This document shows, one piece after another, positions 17,191 through 25,091 of a DNA stretch of 64,000 bases (its first letter is position 1; each line of letters begins with the position of its first letter). Made by a program: the position numbers and the translations under genes. The DNA lies in assembly GCA_030157785.1 (NCBI GenBank), contig JAOAUC010000041.1, positions 1 to 64,000 of the forward strand, read 5' to 3'. Below the pieces are notes generated by a model that worked only from the letters and a program-made list of their open reading frames with translations, was not told where the DNA came from and did no database searches. Source of the DNA: Zoogloea oleivorans. Lineage in GTDB: Bacteria > Pseudomonadota > Gammaproteobacteria > Burkholderiales > Rhodocyclaceae.

Positions 17191-18477
17191 GTGAAATTCC
17201 TGATCGCGTGGGTCGGGCGCTTGATCAGGAAAGATAAAGCGCAGGGCCCGGACAAGACCACTGTGCCCGATCAGGAGATTTCGGAAGACAGCGAAGCTTC
17301 AGCAGACGATAGCTGGGTCACGCGTCCGCTTCACGACCTCAGGTCTTGCGTTTTGCCCAATGGCTTTTTTATCAAGAGCAGCGCCGACGTTGAGCGGTTT
17401 GTTCAGTCCCTTGGGGCCCCTTCTTCGCTGGACGCGGAATGGCGACAGTCGCCCTGCAATCCTCAGGCCTACATCGCAACCTTGAAGAACATGACCTTGT
17501 TGCCGGGTAGCAGGGTGCTGCTTGATGCCGGGGGTGTTGCTCATAGCGATGAAATGGAAATGGCCTTTCGGGTTTTTTCGCTTCGCCCCAAGGTCTGGGC
17601 GATGGAGTTGTCGGATGGTCCGCAGCTTCGCTTTAAGAATCCGCCGCTTTCTCCGGACATTATCCCTGCAGGCATTCATCTGACAGGAGAGCACGAGGCC
17701 AACTATTTTCACTGGGTGTGTGAGGTTCTGCCCCGGCTCCACCTCCATGAAAAAATGGCGTCGGAGACCGATTTTCCCTTGCTGGTTTCCGCCGGGCTGA
17801 ACAAGAACCTTTATGATTTTATTGACTTGGTTTGTTCAGGAAAAAGAGAACTCAAGTATCTCGACCCGGGAATGTGTCATCGCGTGGCCCATCTGGTTTA
17901 CCCTTCGGACACAAGCAGAATTCTCGATGTTTATGACCGGGCTCCGAGCACAGAAAGCACTTACCTGCCGGTGCCGCTGCTAAAGGACATGGTGGCGACA
18001 ATCAAGAACTCCGCGGCCCTCCGTGAGGAGGGTAGTCGCAAGCGGATTTTTGTCAGGCGGTGTTCAGGTTATCGAAAGCTACTTAATGATGTGGAGGTTG
18101 AAGCGTTTTTTGTCGGGCACGGATTTGAGCCACTTGATCCTGGTGAGCTTTCTGTTCGGGATCAGATCGCTCTTTTTTCAAAGGCCGATGTCATCGTCGG
18201 GCCGTCCGGGGCCGCACTGACGAATATCCTGTGGTGCCGCAGTGGTACCAAGGTGTTCGTTTTGCATTCAGATCACCCCTTCAAGAAGTATCCCTACTGG
18301 GATGCCCTGGCGCGCGTAGCGGGAGCCGATATTGCCTATATATCCGGGCCAAGAGCACATGCCGTGGAGGGTGTTTTTGAGGTCCACGATGACTTTACGA
18401 TCCGGCTTGATGATTTGAATATCGTCATTGAAAGCTCACGACCATTCAGCGAATCCCCGGTTAATCCGCATATTTGA
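17191..18477 (+). CDS. GT61/DUF563 glycosyltransferase
   Basis: About 428 residues; the start may be the GTG used here or a TTG six bases earlier that overlaps the previous stop. The DUF563 core has NYFHWVCEVLPRLHL, RKRIFVRRCSGYRKL and ADVIVGPSGAALTNILW, typical of family 61 transferases that add pentoses or hexoses to glycans. A short hydrophobic N-terminus (FLIAWVGRLI) could anchor it to the membrane. Its last 17 bp overlap the convergent redoxin gene. Confidence 0.8.
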   Translation: MKFLIAWVGRLIRKDKAQGPDKTTVPDQEISEDSEASADDSWVTRPLHDLRSCVLPNGFFIKSSADVERFVQSLGAPSSLDAEWRQSPCNPQAYIATLKNMTLLPGSRVLLDAGGVAHSDEMEMAFRVFSLRPKVWAMELSDGPQLRFKNPPLSPDIIPAGIHLTGEHEANYFHWVCEVLPRLHLHEKMASETDFPLLVSAGLNKNLYDFIDLVCSGKRELKYLDPGMCHRVAHLVYPSDTSRILDVYDRAPSTESTYLPVPLLKDMVATIKNSAALREEGSRKRIFVRRCSGYRKLLNDVEVEAFFVGHGFEPLDPGELSVRDQIALFSKADVIVGPSGAALTNILWCRSGTKVFVLHSDHPFKKYPYWDALARVAGADIAYISGPRAHAVEGVFEVHDDFTIRLDDLNIVIESSRPFSESPVNPHI

Positions 18478-19093
18478 TCGAGCACCCATACGGCTTGGTG
18501 CTGGCGTGGGCCACCTTGCGGCCGGCTGCCAGATCGCTGAAGGCGAGCTTCACGTAATTGTCGGCCTTGGCGATATCGGCTTTGCTGGCCGAGGGAATGC
18601 TGTCGATGCCGCCCTTGTAAACCAGTTGCCCGGCGGGGTCGATGATGAAGAGGTGGGGCGTGGTCTGCGCGCCGTAGGCCTTGCCGATCTTGCCGTCCGG
18701 GTCGAGAACGGTGCCGCTGGGGGCTGCGTTGCGGAAACCGTTGATCTTGATCGCCGAGGGGCCGTCCACGTGGCCCTGCTTGTCGGGCGCGGATGAAATC
18801 ACTTGCAGCCACACGGCGCCCTTGGCGGTGAATTCCTTTTGCAGCTGGGGAATGTTGCCGCTTTCGTAGTGTTTCACGACGAAGGGGCATTCGTGGTTGG
18901 TCCATTCGAGTACCACCGTCTTGCCCTTGAAGCTGGCGAGGCTGACGGGTTTGCCGTCGGCCCCTTGGGCGTTGAAAGCCGGTGCGGGCTGGCCGATTTC
19001 GGCGGCGGCGTGGGCGGCCGTGGCGGAGAAGAGGGGCAGGCTGGCGGCGGCGAGGCTCAGGACGGTGCGGCGCAGGGTGTTGGCATTCAGCAT
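18461..19093 (-). CDS. Exported redoxin (AhpC/TSA-like thioredoxin-fold protein)
   Basis: 210 residues with a Sec signal peptide ending AHA-AAEIGQPAPAF. The GQPAPAF entry, TNHECPFVVKHY with a single peroxidatic-type Cys in place of CxxC, and TTPHLFIIDPAG identify a periplasmic AhpC/TSA-like protein. It lies 5 bp downstream of the DsbD-like gene on the same strand, so that reductase is the probable electron donor. Confidence 0.85.
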   Translation of the reverse strand: MLNANTLRRTVLSLAAASLPLFSATAAHAAAEIGQPAPAFNAQGADGKPVSLASFKGKTVVLEWTNHECPFVVKHYESGNIPQLQKEFTAKGAVWLQVISSAPDKQGHVDGPSAIKINGFRNAAPSGTVLDPDGKIGKAYGAQTTPHLFIIDPAGQLVYKGGIDSIPSASKADIAKADNYVKLAFSDLAAGRKVAHASTKPYGCSIKYAD

Positions 19094-19098
19094 CGGTG

Positions 19099-21228
19099 CT
19101 ATTCCTTGGCGAGGTGGGGGGATGACGGGGTTTGCAGGGCGGCGATGACGGTGGCAGGCGTGAGCAGCTGGGGCAGCACGCGGGCTTCTGTCTTGTCGCC
19201 GTCCGGGTAGAAGAGATAAAGCGGCACACCGCTGCGTCCGAAGTCGGCAAGGTGGGCGGAGATCTGCGGATCCTGGTTGGTCCAGTCACCTTTCAGATAG
19301 GTGATGCCGGCCTGGCGGAAGGCGGCGATGACCGACTCGTCGGACAGGGCGACCCGTTCGTTGGCAAGGCAGGTGATGCACCAGGCGGCGGTGAAGTTCA
19401 CGAAGACGGGCTTGCCCTCGGCGCGCAGGGCGTCGAAGCGGGCCTTGCTGTAGGGCTCCCAGGTCTTGCCGGATACTTTGGTCGTTGCGGCCTGCGCGGC
19501 ATCGGCAGCACCGGTACGGATGCCGATGTAGCCGCCAGCCAATGCCAGGCCCAGGGCAAGGGCCGCCAGACCACGGCTGCCGTGGCGGGCCAGGGGGCGA
19601 ACGGCATGGCTGTTGGCATACAGCCATGCCGCGAAGGCAATGGCGAGCATGCCGCCCAGTGCGATGGCGATGGCGTTGGGCCCGGCCTGCTGGGCGAGCA
19701 CCCACACCAGCCACACGGCGGCGCCATACATGGGGAAGGCGAGGAATTCCTTGAGACGCTCCATCCAGCGGCCCGGGCGCGGCAGCAGGCGCTGCAGGGC
19801 CGGCCAGAAGCTCAGCAGCAGGTAGGGCAATGCCAGCCCCAGTCCGAGGCTGAGGAACACCGCCAGCAACACCGGCCCCGGCTGGCCCAGGGCAAAGCCG
19901 AGGGCCGCACCCATGAAGGGGGCGGTGCACGGGGTGGCCACCACGGTGGCGAGCACGCCGGTGAAGAAGCTCCCCGTGTAGCCCGGCTTGTCGGCAAGCG
20001 CAGTGCCGACACCCGCGGCCGAGGCGCCCAGCGTGAACACGCCCGACAGGCTGAGGCCGACCGCAAACATCAGGTAGGCCACGGCCAGCACAAAGACCGG
20101 CGACTGGAACTGGAAGCCCCAGCCGACTTGCGTACCGCCGGCCTTGAGGCCGATGAGCACGCCCGCCAGGACGGCGAAGCTGGCCAGCACGCCGCCGGTG
20201 TAGGCAAGGCCCTGCAGGCGGGTCACGGCCCTGGATTGATGAGCGTGGCGAAGCAGGGACAGGGCCTTGATGGAGAGCACCGGAAAGACGCAGGGCATCA
20301 GGTTGAGGATCAGCCCGCCGAGCAGGGCGAAGAGCAGCGCAGCGCCGAGGGCTGTTTCTTCGGCGGGGACGGCGTTGCCTCCGGTGGGGGCGGCGATTGC
20401 GCTGGCCTGGATGCTGTAGCCCCTGGCGCCGTCCTGGGAGGACACGACAAGCACGCCGCCGAGGGCTTGACCAGCCGCAGGCGGATCTTCGCCGCGGGCG
20501 AGCTTGAGGCTCAGGCTGTCGCCGGTGATGTGCACAGGCTGAGGCGCGCCGTGAGCGATGCGGCCCCATTGCCCGGGATAGAACCAGACGTCCGACGACG
20601 TGAGGGCGCCCAGGCCGGCGCCGCTCAGGCGCAGGGTGAGGCCGTCGGCCGCGTTGCTGAAGTCGGCCTGCCATGGGGACGAGACCGGGAGGCGGGCCAC
20701 CGCTTGTTCGATAAGGGGGCTGCCGGGTTCGCGCGGTGTGCCGGCGGCAACGACGGGCAGGCTCAGTTCAAGCTCGACCTGCTGGGGAATGCAGATTTCC
20801 TGGCAGACCAGCCAGTCCACGGTCGCCTTCACCGGGAAGGTTGAGCCGGGGCGGGCGTTGGCGGGAATCCTGATGGGGCTGAGAAGGGTGACTTCGTTCT
20901 CGTAGCCGTAGTTGGTGACCGGCCCCAGGGCGAAGCGGCCGGGAACGGGCCACTGGATGTCACCGGCGGTGGCGCCGGCGGGCAGCGTCCACGCAATGGT
21001 GGTGGCGAGCCCGGAGTCGCCCGGATTGAGCCAGTAGGTGTGCCAGTGGGGAATGATCCTCTGCTGGACACCGAGCTGGATCTGCTCGCCGGGCTGCACC
21101 GCACTCACCGAGGCGACCAGTTCGGCCCGGACCTGCGGCGTGGCAGCCTGCGGGCCAGCGGCTTCGGCGGCGGGCAGGGCCAGTCCGGTGCCGAGGGCGA
21201 GCAGGGCGGTGAGGGTTCGTCGGATCAT
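19099..21228 (-). CDS. DsbD/ScsB-like thiol:disulfide interchange protein
   Basis: The ATG at 21228 gives a signal peptide (MIRRTLTALLALGTGL); longer upstream frame is rejected. Order in 709 residues: N-terminal ScsB-type immunoglobulin-like domain (PHWHTYWLNPGDSG), about eight membrane segments with conserved Cys in LNLMPCVFPVLSIK and VVATPCTAPFMG, then a C-terminal thioredoxin domain with AAWCITCLANERV. It carries electrons from cytosolic thioredoxin to periplasmic partners. The adjacent redoxin gene is the likely partner. The ScsB-type N-terminus distinguishes it from classical DsbD of cytochrome maturation. Confidence 0.9.
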   Translation of the reverse strand: MIRRTLTALLALGTGLALPAAEAAGPQAATPQVRAELVASVSAVQPGEQIQLGVQQRIIPHWHTYWLNPGDSGLATTIAWTLPAGATAGDIQWPVPGRFALGPVTNYGYENEVTLLSPIRIPANARPGSTFPVKATVDWLVCQEICIPQQVELELSLPVVAAGTPREPGSPLIEQAVARLPVSSPWQADFSNAADGLTLRLSGAGLGALTSSDVWFYPGQWGRIAHGAPQPVHITGDSLSLKLARGEDPPAAGQALGGVLVVSSQDGARGYSIQASAIAAPTGGNAVPAEETALGAALLFALLGGLILNLMPCVFPVLSIKALSLLRHAHQSRAVTRLQGLAYTGGVLASFAVLAGVLIGLKAGGTQVGWGFQFQSPVFVLAVAYLMFAVGLSLSGVFTLGASAAGVGTALADKPGYTGSFFTGVLATVVATPCTAPFMGAALGFALGQPGPVLLAVFLSLGLGLALPYLLLSFWPALQRLLPRPGRWMERLKEFLAFPMYGAAVWLVWVLAQQAGPNAIAIALGGMLAIAFAAWLYANSHAVRPLARHGSRGLAALALGLALAGGYIGIRTGAADAAQAATTKVSGKTWEPYSKARFDALRAEGKPVFVNFTAAWCITCLANERVALSDESVIAAFRQAGITYLKGDWTNQDPQISAHLADFGRSGVPLYLFYPDGDKTEARVLPQLLTPATVIAALQTPSSPHLAKE

Positions 21229-21250
21229 GGGCTGTCTCGGTGAGGGAGTG

Positions 21251-21284
21251 GGACAGGGCCCCTGCGAGGCAGAGGGCCCTGTCC
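21251..21284 (-). terminator. Hairpin between the lectin-like and DsbD-like genes
   Basis: GGACAGGGCCC and GGGCCCTGTCC form a perfect 11-bp stem with a 12-nt loop, just after the stop codon of the minus-strand 21306-21986 gene. No T-run follows, so it may only attenuate read-through from the TonB receptor transcript into dsbD. Confidence 0.55.
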
Positions 21285-21305
21285 AGTAGATTTCCTGCTG
21301 GGGTT

Positions 21306-21986
21306 TCAGTTCGCGGCGAAGCAGTAGAGGAGGCCGGCTCCGCCGGTGCCCACCAGGTTCTCCTGGCTGCAGCCGCGGCTGCCGTGGGCGGAGTTCCATG
21401 AGGTATTGCCGCCGCCGGTGCGGTCGAAGTGGCCGACCTGCACCGCGCCGTCGGTGGCACTGCTCGTGTAGTTCTTGCAAGTGTGGTCGGCGGCGTCGGT
21501 GAAGGCGGTGCCGTCGGCCTTCGAGCCGGTCAGGATGTCGTGCTCGTTGGGCTTGTCACCGGCGCCCTTGACCGGTTCGCCCTTTTCGCTGATGACGGTG
21601 GTGCGGCTCAGGTTGTTGCCGAGGCGGGCCTGCTCGATGGCGTCGCCGTGCAGGTGGGCGACATCCCTGGCGATGATCTGGCCCTTGGCGTTGGCCCACG
21701 GACCGGCGCCGATGCGGTCGCGGGCGTTGACGGCGGGCTGGCCGCCGGCCGCCTGGGTGCTCAGGTAGGCGTGCCAGGTGCGGTTGCCGGCGCCGACAGT
21801 GCTGGCGAGCTTCTGGCAGTGGGCATCGGCCCCGGCAAGGCCGCCGAGGTCGGCGCCCTTGCCGACGCCGGCACTGGTGACGAAGAAGCCGAGGGGCGGC
21901 TTGGGGGCGTCATTGGCCGCTTGCTGGGCGATGGCTGCCGTGGCGCCGAGGACGAGCAGGGCGGCGAGGATATGGCTTGTTTTCAT
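21306..21986 (-). CDS. Secreted lectin-like protein of unknown function
   Basis: 226 residues with signal peptide MKTSHILAALLVLGATAAIA. Conserved parts (GGLAGADAHCQKLA, RTWHAYLST, NARDRIGAGPWANAKG, a C-terminal GSRGCSQENL and LLYCFA) resemble the family of small exported proteins with a C-type-lectin or endostatin-like fold, often annotated as lectins. Four cysteines probably form disulfides. It lies 53 bp downstream of TonB receptor 1 and is likely co-transcribed from that sigma-54 promoter, hinting at binding of the same ligand. Confidence 0.65.
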   Translation of the reverse strand: MKTSHILAALLVLGATAAIAQQAANDAPKPPLGFFVTSAGVGKGADLGGLAGADAHCQKLASTVGAGNRTWHAYLSTQAAGGQPAVNARDRIGAGPWANAKGQIIARDVAHLHGDAIEQARLGNNLSRTTVISEKGEPVKGAGDKPNEHDILTGSKADGTAFTDAADHTCKNYTSSATDGAVQVGHFDRTGGGNTSWNSAHGSRGCSQENLVGTGGAGLLYCFAAN

Positions 21987-22039
21987 TCGTTTGTTCCGAT
22001 TGAAGATATGTCGGCGAGGGGTGCGTTTCCGGCCCCGGC

Positions 22040-24829
22040 TTACAGCTTTCCGGTAAACATCACGCCAACCCAGCGCGGGACAGCCGGGGTGTAGCTGTTC
22101 CAGGTTTTCGACAGGGGGGTGCTGTCGTCGAGGGCATTCTTCACCAGCAGGCTCACGTCAAACGACTTGTCGGCCTTGCCGATGCCGATGGCCAGGTCGG
22201 TCACGCTGTAATCGGAGATCCTGGCGTAGCTGGACAACGAGACGTCGGAGTTGAAGCTGCTGTAATAGGCGGTGTTGAAGCCGGCGTGGAACACCTTGTC
22301 GCCGAGAATCGGCCGGGCATAGTCGGCACCGACATTGAAGGTCCACTTGGAGGCACCGGGCAGGGTCTGGCCCGAGATGTCCCGGTAGGTCGCGGCGCCG
22401 CTATAGCCGTTCTCGCTCGGTTGTGCCGAGTTGGTGAAGTCCTTGTAGCGGGCGTCGGTGTAGGCGCCGGCAAAGCGGATTGTGGTGTTCTTGATGCCGG
22501 CATACACGCCGTCCACTTCGATGCCCTTGGACTGGACCTTCGGCACGTTGCCGGTGGCATTGGTGTAGTAGGTGGTGCCGTCCTTCTTCAGGTCTGTGGT
22601 GTAAGCGTCATACACCCGCGTGGTTTGCTGGTAATCGCGAATGTTGGTCAGGTAAACATCGGCGTTGAAGATCAGCGTCTTGTCGAGCAGGGCCGACTTG
22701 AAACCGATTTCAAAGGAGTCGTTCTTCTCGGGCTTGACCTGGTTGGAGATGCCGTTGGTGAGCTGGGCGATACCGGCCTTTTCGCCGTGCTGCCAGGAGA
22801 CGTAGCCGGTCAGGTTCTCGTGGAACTTGTAGCTCGGGCTGACCACGAAGGCGGGCAGGATTGCGCGGTAGGCTTCGGCGTCGGTGCTGTTGAAGATCAC
22901 GCCCATGTTGGAGGCGCGGATGTTCTTGGCGTCGGCAACCTGCTGCTTTTGCGCGGCGCTCAGGGCGGCATAGGTGGCGGCACCGAAGTAGCTCTTGGCG
23001 ACCCGGTTGGCCACCGCCAGTTGAGCGGCGGAGTTGGTGCCGAGATCGCCGTTGGCCTTCGAATCGAAACCGCCCAGCTGTACGCCATTCACGGCCACGG
23101 GGTTCAGGTCGGCACCGCTGCCGTTGTCCTTGATGTAGCTGCTGCCGGTGTTGGTCCGGTCTTCCATGGTCAGGCGCAGGCCGGTGGTGACCGTGAAGGG
23201 TTCGGTGATGTGCCAGTTGGCCTGGCCGAAGATCGCCGCGCTCTTGTTGTTGATCGCCTGGTAGCCGGTCGGGCTGTTGTAGGACATGGACAGCCGGTCC
23301 AGCGAGTTCTGCATCAGGTTGCGACCGGCGCCGTCTGTATCGAGACGGTTGTACTGGGCGGTGCTGGCAAACCACGCGCCGGCGTCGTTGCCCCACGATC
23401 TGCGGTAGTCGTTGCTGTTGTGGACGTTGATGAAGTAGAGGCCGGTCTGGTAGTCAACCAAGCCGCCCTGCTTGGAGCTCAGGCGGAGTTCCTGGCTGAT
23501 CTGGCGGTAGTCGTTCCAGAACCCACCCGAGTTGCGGTTGATATCGAAGGGTGTGCCTTCGTCGTTCACCGCGTTGAAGTGGTAGTCCTTGTAGGCGGTA
23601 ATCGAGGTCAGCGTGTGCTCGCCGAGGTTCCAGTTCAGCTCGGCCGAGGCGCCGCGGCTGCCTGTGACGAGGCCCCGGGCGGCATCCACGTTGACGGCGT
23701 TCTGGCCACCGCCGTAGAGGTAGTCGTTGGCATAGCTGTAGCCGCTCTGGGTGAACCAGCGGCGACCCAGGCGGGTGGACGCGTCGGTGCTGAGCGTATT
23801 GGTCGAACCGTCCGAGTACTTGGCCGGGGTCGGCGTGTAAAGCGTGCGGCCGTTGGTCGTCTCGGCAGAGCGGGGCTGCAGTTCGAGGGACAGGCGTGCG
23901 TTGAAGTCCGGGCTCGGCGTGAGCAGGAACTGGACGCGACCGGAGACACGTTCCAGGTTCTGGTAGGTGAGGTCCGGGTTGTTGCTGTTGTAGATGTCGC
24001 CGCGACCCTTTTCGACGACGAAGCTGCCGCGCCAGGCGAGCAGGTCGTCAACAATGGGGCCGCCGGCGGCGAGCTTGCCAACCACGCGGTCGCGCTGGCC
24101 GAGGGTCAGCGAGTAGTCGGCACTCGGGGTGAAGGAGGGCTTGCGGGTGACGATGTTCACCGCGCCCAGGCTGGCGTTCTTGCCCAGCAGCGTGCCTTGC
24201 GGGCCGCGGGTGACTTCCACCGCTTCGACGTCGTGGAAGTTGAAGCTGGAGGTCAGGGCATTGTAGGCATAGCTCACGCCATCGACGATCACGCCGACCG
24301 GCGGATCCTGGGCTTCGGTCTGGCCCTGCTTGCCGATACCGCGAATGGACAGGCTGGAGGTGCGCTGGTTGCCCTGGTTCCAGGAGATGTTGCCGGCACG
24401 CTTGGTGATTTCGCTGATGTCACCGGCACCAAGACGATCGAGCTCCTTGCCGGTCACGACGGACACGGACAGGGGAACGTCCTGCAGGCGTTCGATCCGG
24501 TTGCGGGAGCGAATCACCACGGCGTCGAGGGCGACCGCATCTTCCTTGACGGTAGCGGCCGCTTCAGCGGCAACAACCGGCGCTGCGCTGGCAGCCGGCG
24601 CGGTGGCGCCGGTCTTCTTCTGTAGATCCGACTGGGCTTTTTCGAGGGCCTGCTGAAGGCGGGTGACTTCTGCCTGCAGCTCGGAGGCGGATTTTTCCTG
24701 GGCTTGAACGCCGCCAGCAGCAAGGAAGGCGACAGCCGCCACGGCAGCGGCAAAGGGCGTCAGGCGAAACTGGACGGTTCCGGTGTGGCGTGCCGTGTGG
24801 GCCGCCCGCTTGATATTGTTTTGGCTCAT
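22040..24829 (-). CDS. TonB-dependent receptor 1 with N-terminal coiled coil
   Basis: 929 residues. After a long signal peptide (cleavage near VQA-QEKS, residue 43) comes a heptad-repeat coiled coil (about 45-72), an Ala/Pro-rich linker, then a plug domain (VVIRSRNRIERLQDVPLSVS, GPQGTLLGKNASLGAVNIVT) and a beta-barrel ending in an aromatic C-terminal strand (WVGVMFTGKL). TonB receptors import scarce substrates through the outer membrane. The barrel resembles non-siderophore receptors of the RhuR/SftP class, but the ligand is unknown. A paralogue lies immediately upstream, and a sigma-54 promoter precedes it. Confidence 0.92.
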   Translation of the reverse strand: MSQNNIKRAAHTARHTGTVQFRLTPFAAAVAAVAFLAAGGVQAQEKSASELQAEVTRLQQALEKAQSDLQKKTGATAPAASAAPVVAAEAAATVKEDAVALDAVVIRSRNRIERLQDVPLSVSVVTGKELDRLGAGDISEITKRAGNISWNQGNQRTSSLSIRGIGKQGQTEAQDPPVGVIVDGVSYAYNALTSSFNFHDVEAVEVTRGPQGTLLGKNASLGAVNIVTRKPSFTPSADYSLTLGQRDRVVGKLAAGGPIVDDLLAWRGSFVVEKGRGDIYNSNNPDLTYQNLERVSGRVQFLLTPSPDFNARLSLELQPRSAETTNGRTLYTPTPAKYSDGSTNTLSTDASTRLGRRWFTQSGYSYANDYLYGGGQNAVNVDAARGLVTGSRGASAELNWNLGEHTLTSITAYKDYHFNAVNDEGTPFDINRNSGGFWNDYRQISQELRLSSKQGGLVDYQTGLYFINVHNSNDYRRSWGNDAGAWFASTAQYNRLDTDGAGRNLMQNSLDRLSMSYNSPTGYQAINNKSAAIFGQANWHITEPFTVTTGLRLTMEDRTNTGSSYIKDNGSGADLNPVAVNGVQLGGFDSKANGDLGTNSAAQLAVANRVAKSYFGAATYAALSAAQKQQVADAKNIRASNMGVIFNSTDAEAYRAILPAFVVSPSYKFHENLTGYVSWQHGEKAGIAQLTNGISNQVKPEKNDSFEIGFKSALLDKTLIFNADVYLTNIRDYQQTTRVYDAYTTDLKKDGTTYYTNATGNVPKVQSKGIEVDGVYAGIKNTTIRFAGAYTDARYKDFTNSAQPSENGYSGAATYRDISGQTLPGASKWTFNVGADYARPILGDKVFHAGFNTAYYSSFNSDVSLSSYARISDYSVTDLAIGIGKADKSFDVSLLVKNALDDSTPLSKTWNSYTPAVPRWVGVMFTGKL

Positions 24830-24868
24830 GACGAGACTTTTCCTGTGAGAAATTTCGTCACTTGCTTC

Positions 24869-24884
24869 CGCAATTGGTGTGCCA
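24869..24884 (-). promoter_or_regulatory. Sigma-54 promoter of TonB receptor 1
   Basis: On the minus strand TGGCACA-N4-TTGCG differs from the consensus TGGCACG-N4-TTGCW at two positions and has the exact GG-N10-GC spacing. It ends 40 bp before the ATG. TTGTGTAAA occurs twice upstream (24939 and 24959), 20 bp apart, as paired half-sites might. Confidence 0.75.
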
Positions 24885-25091
24885 TTGACCTCCGGGTGGC
24901 TTATACCGAATTCAGAAATGCATATTCAGCTCGATTAGTTGTGTAAAAACAGTCCTCTTTGTGTAAAGGCCTGTTTGCTGTTTGCATGAGCTTGTTGCAA
25001 ATGCCCGCCATCCGGCGCATCCGGATGGCGGGCAGCTGTTGCTGGCGCAGCAGTTGCGTTTGCGTGCTGTTTGCTGCGCTGCACCGGCAGA

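Noticed and set aside
22286..24625. 779-codon plus-strand frame opposite TonB receptor 1, and a similar one opposite receptor 2
   Set aside because: Both are antisense shadows rich in Val/Gly/Ala; the minus-strand receptors have full domain structure.
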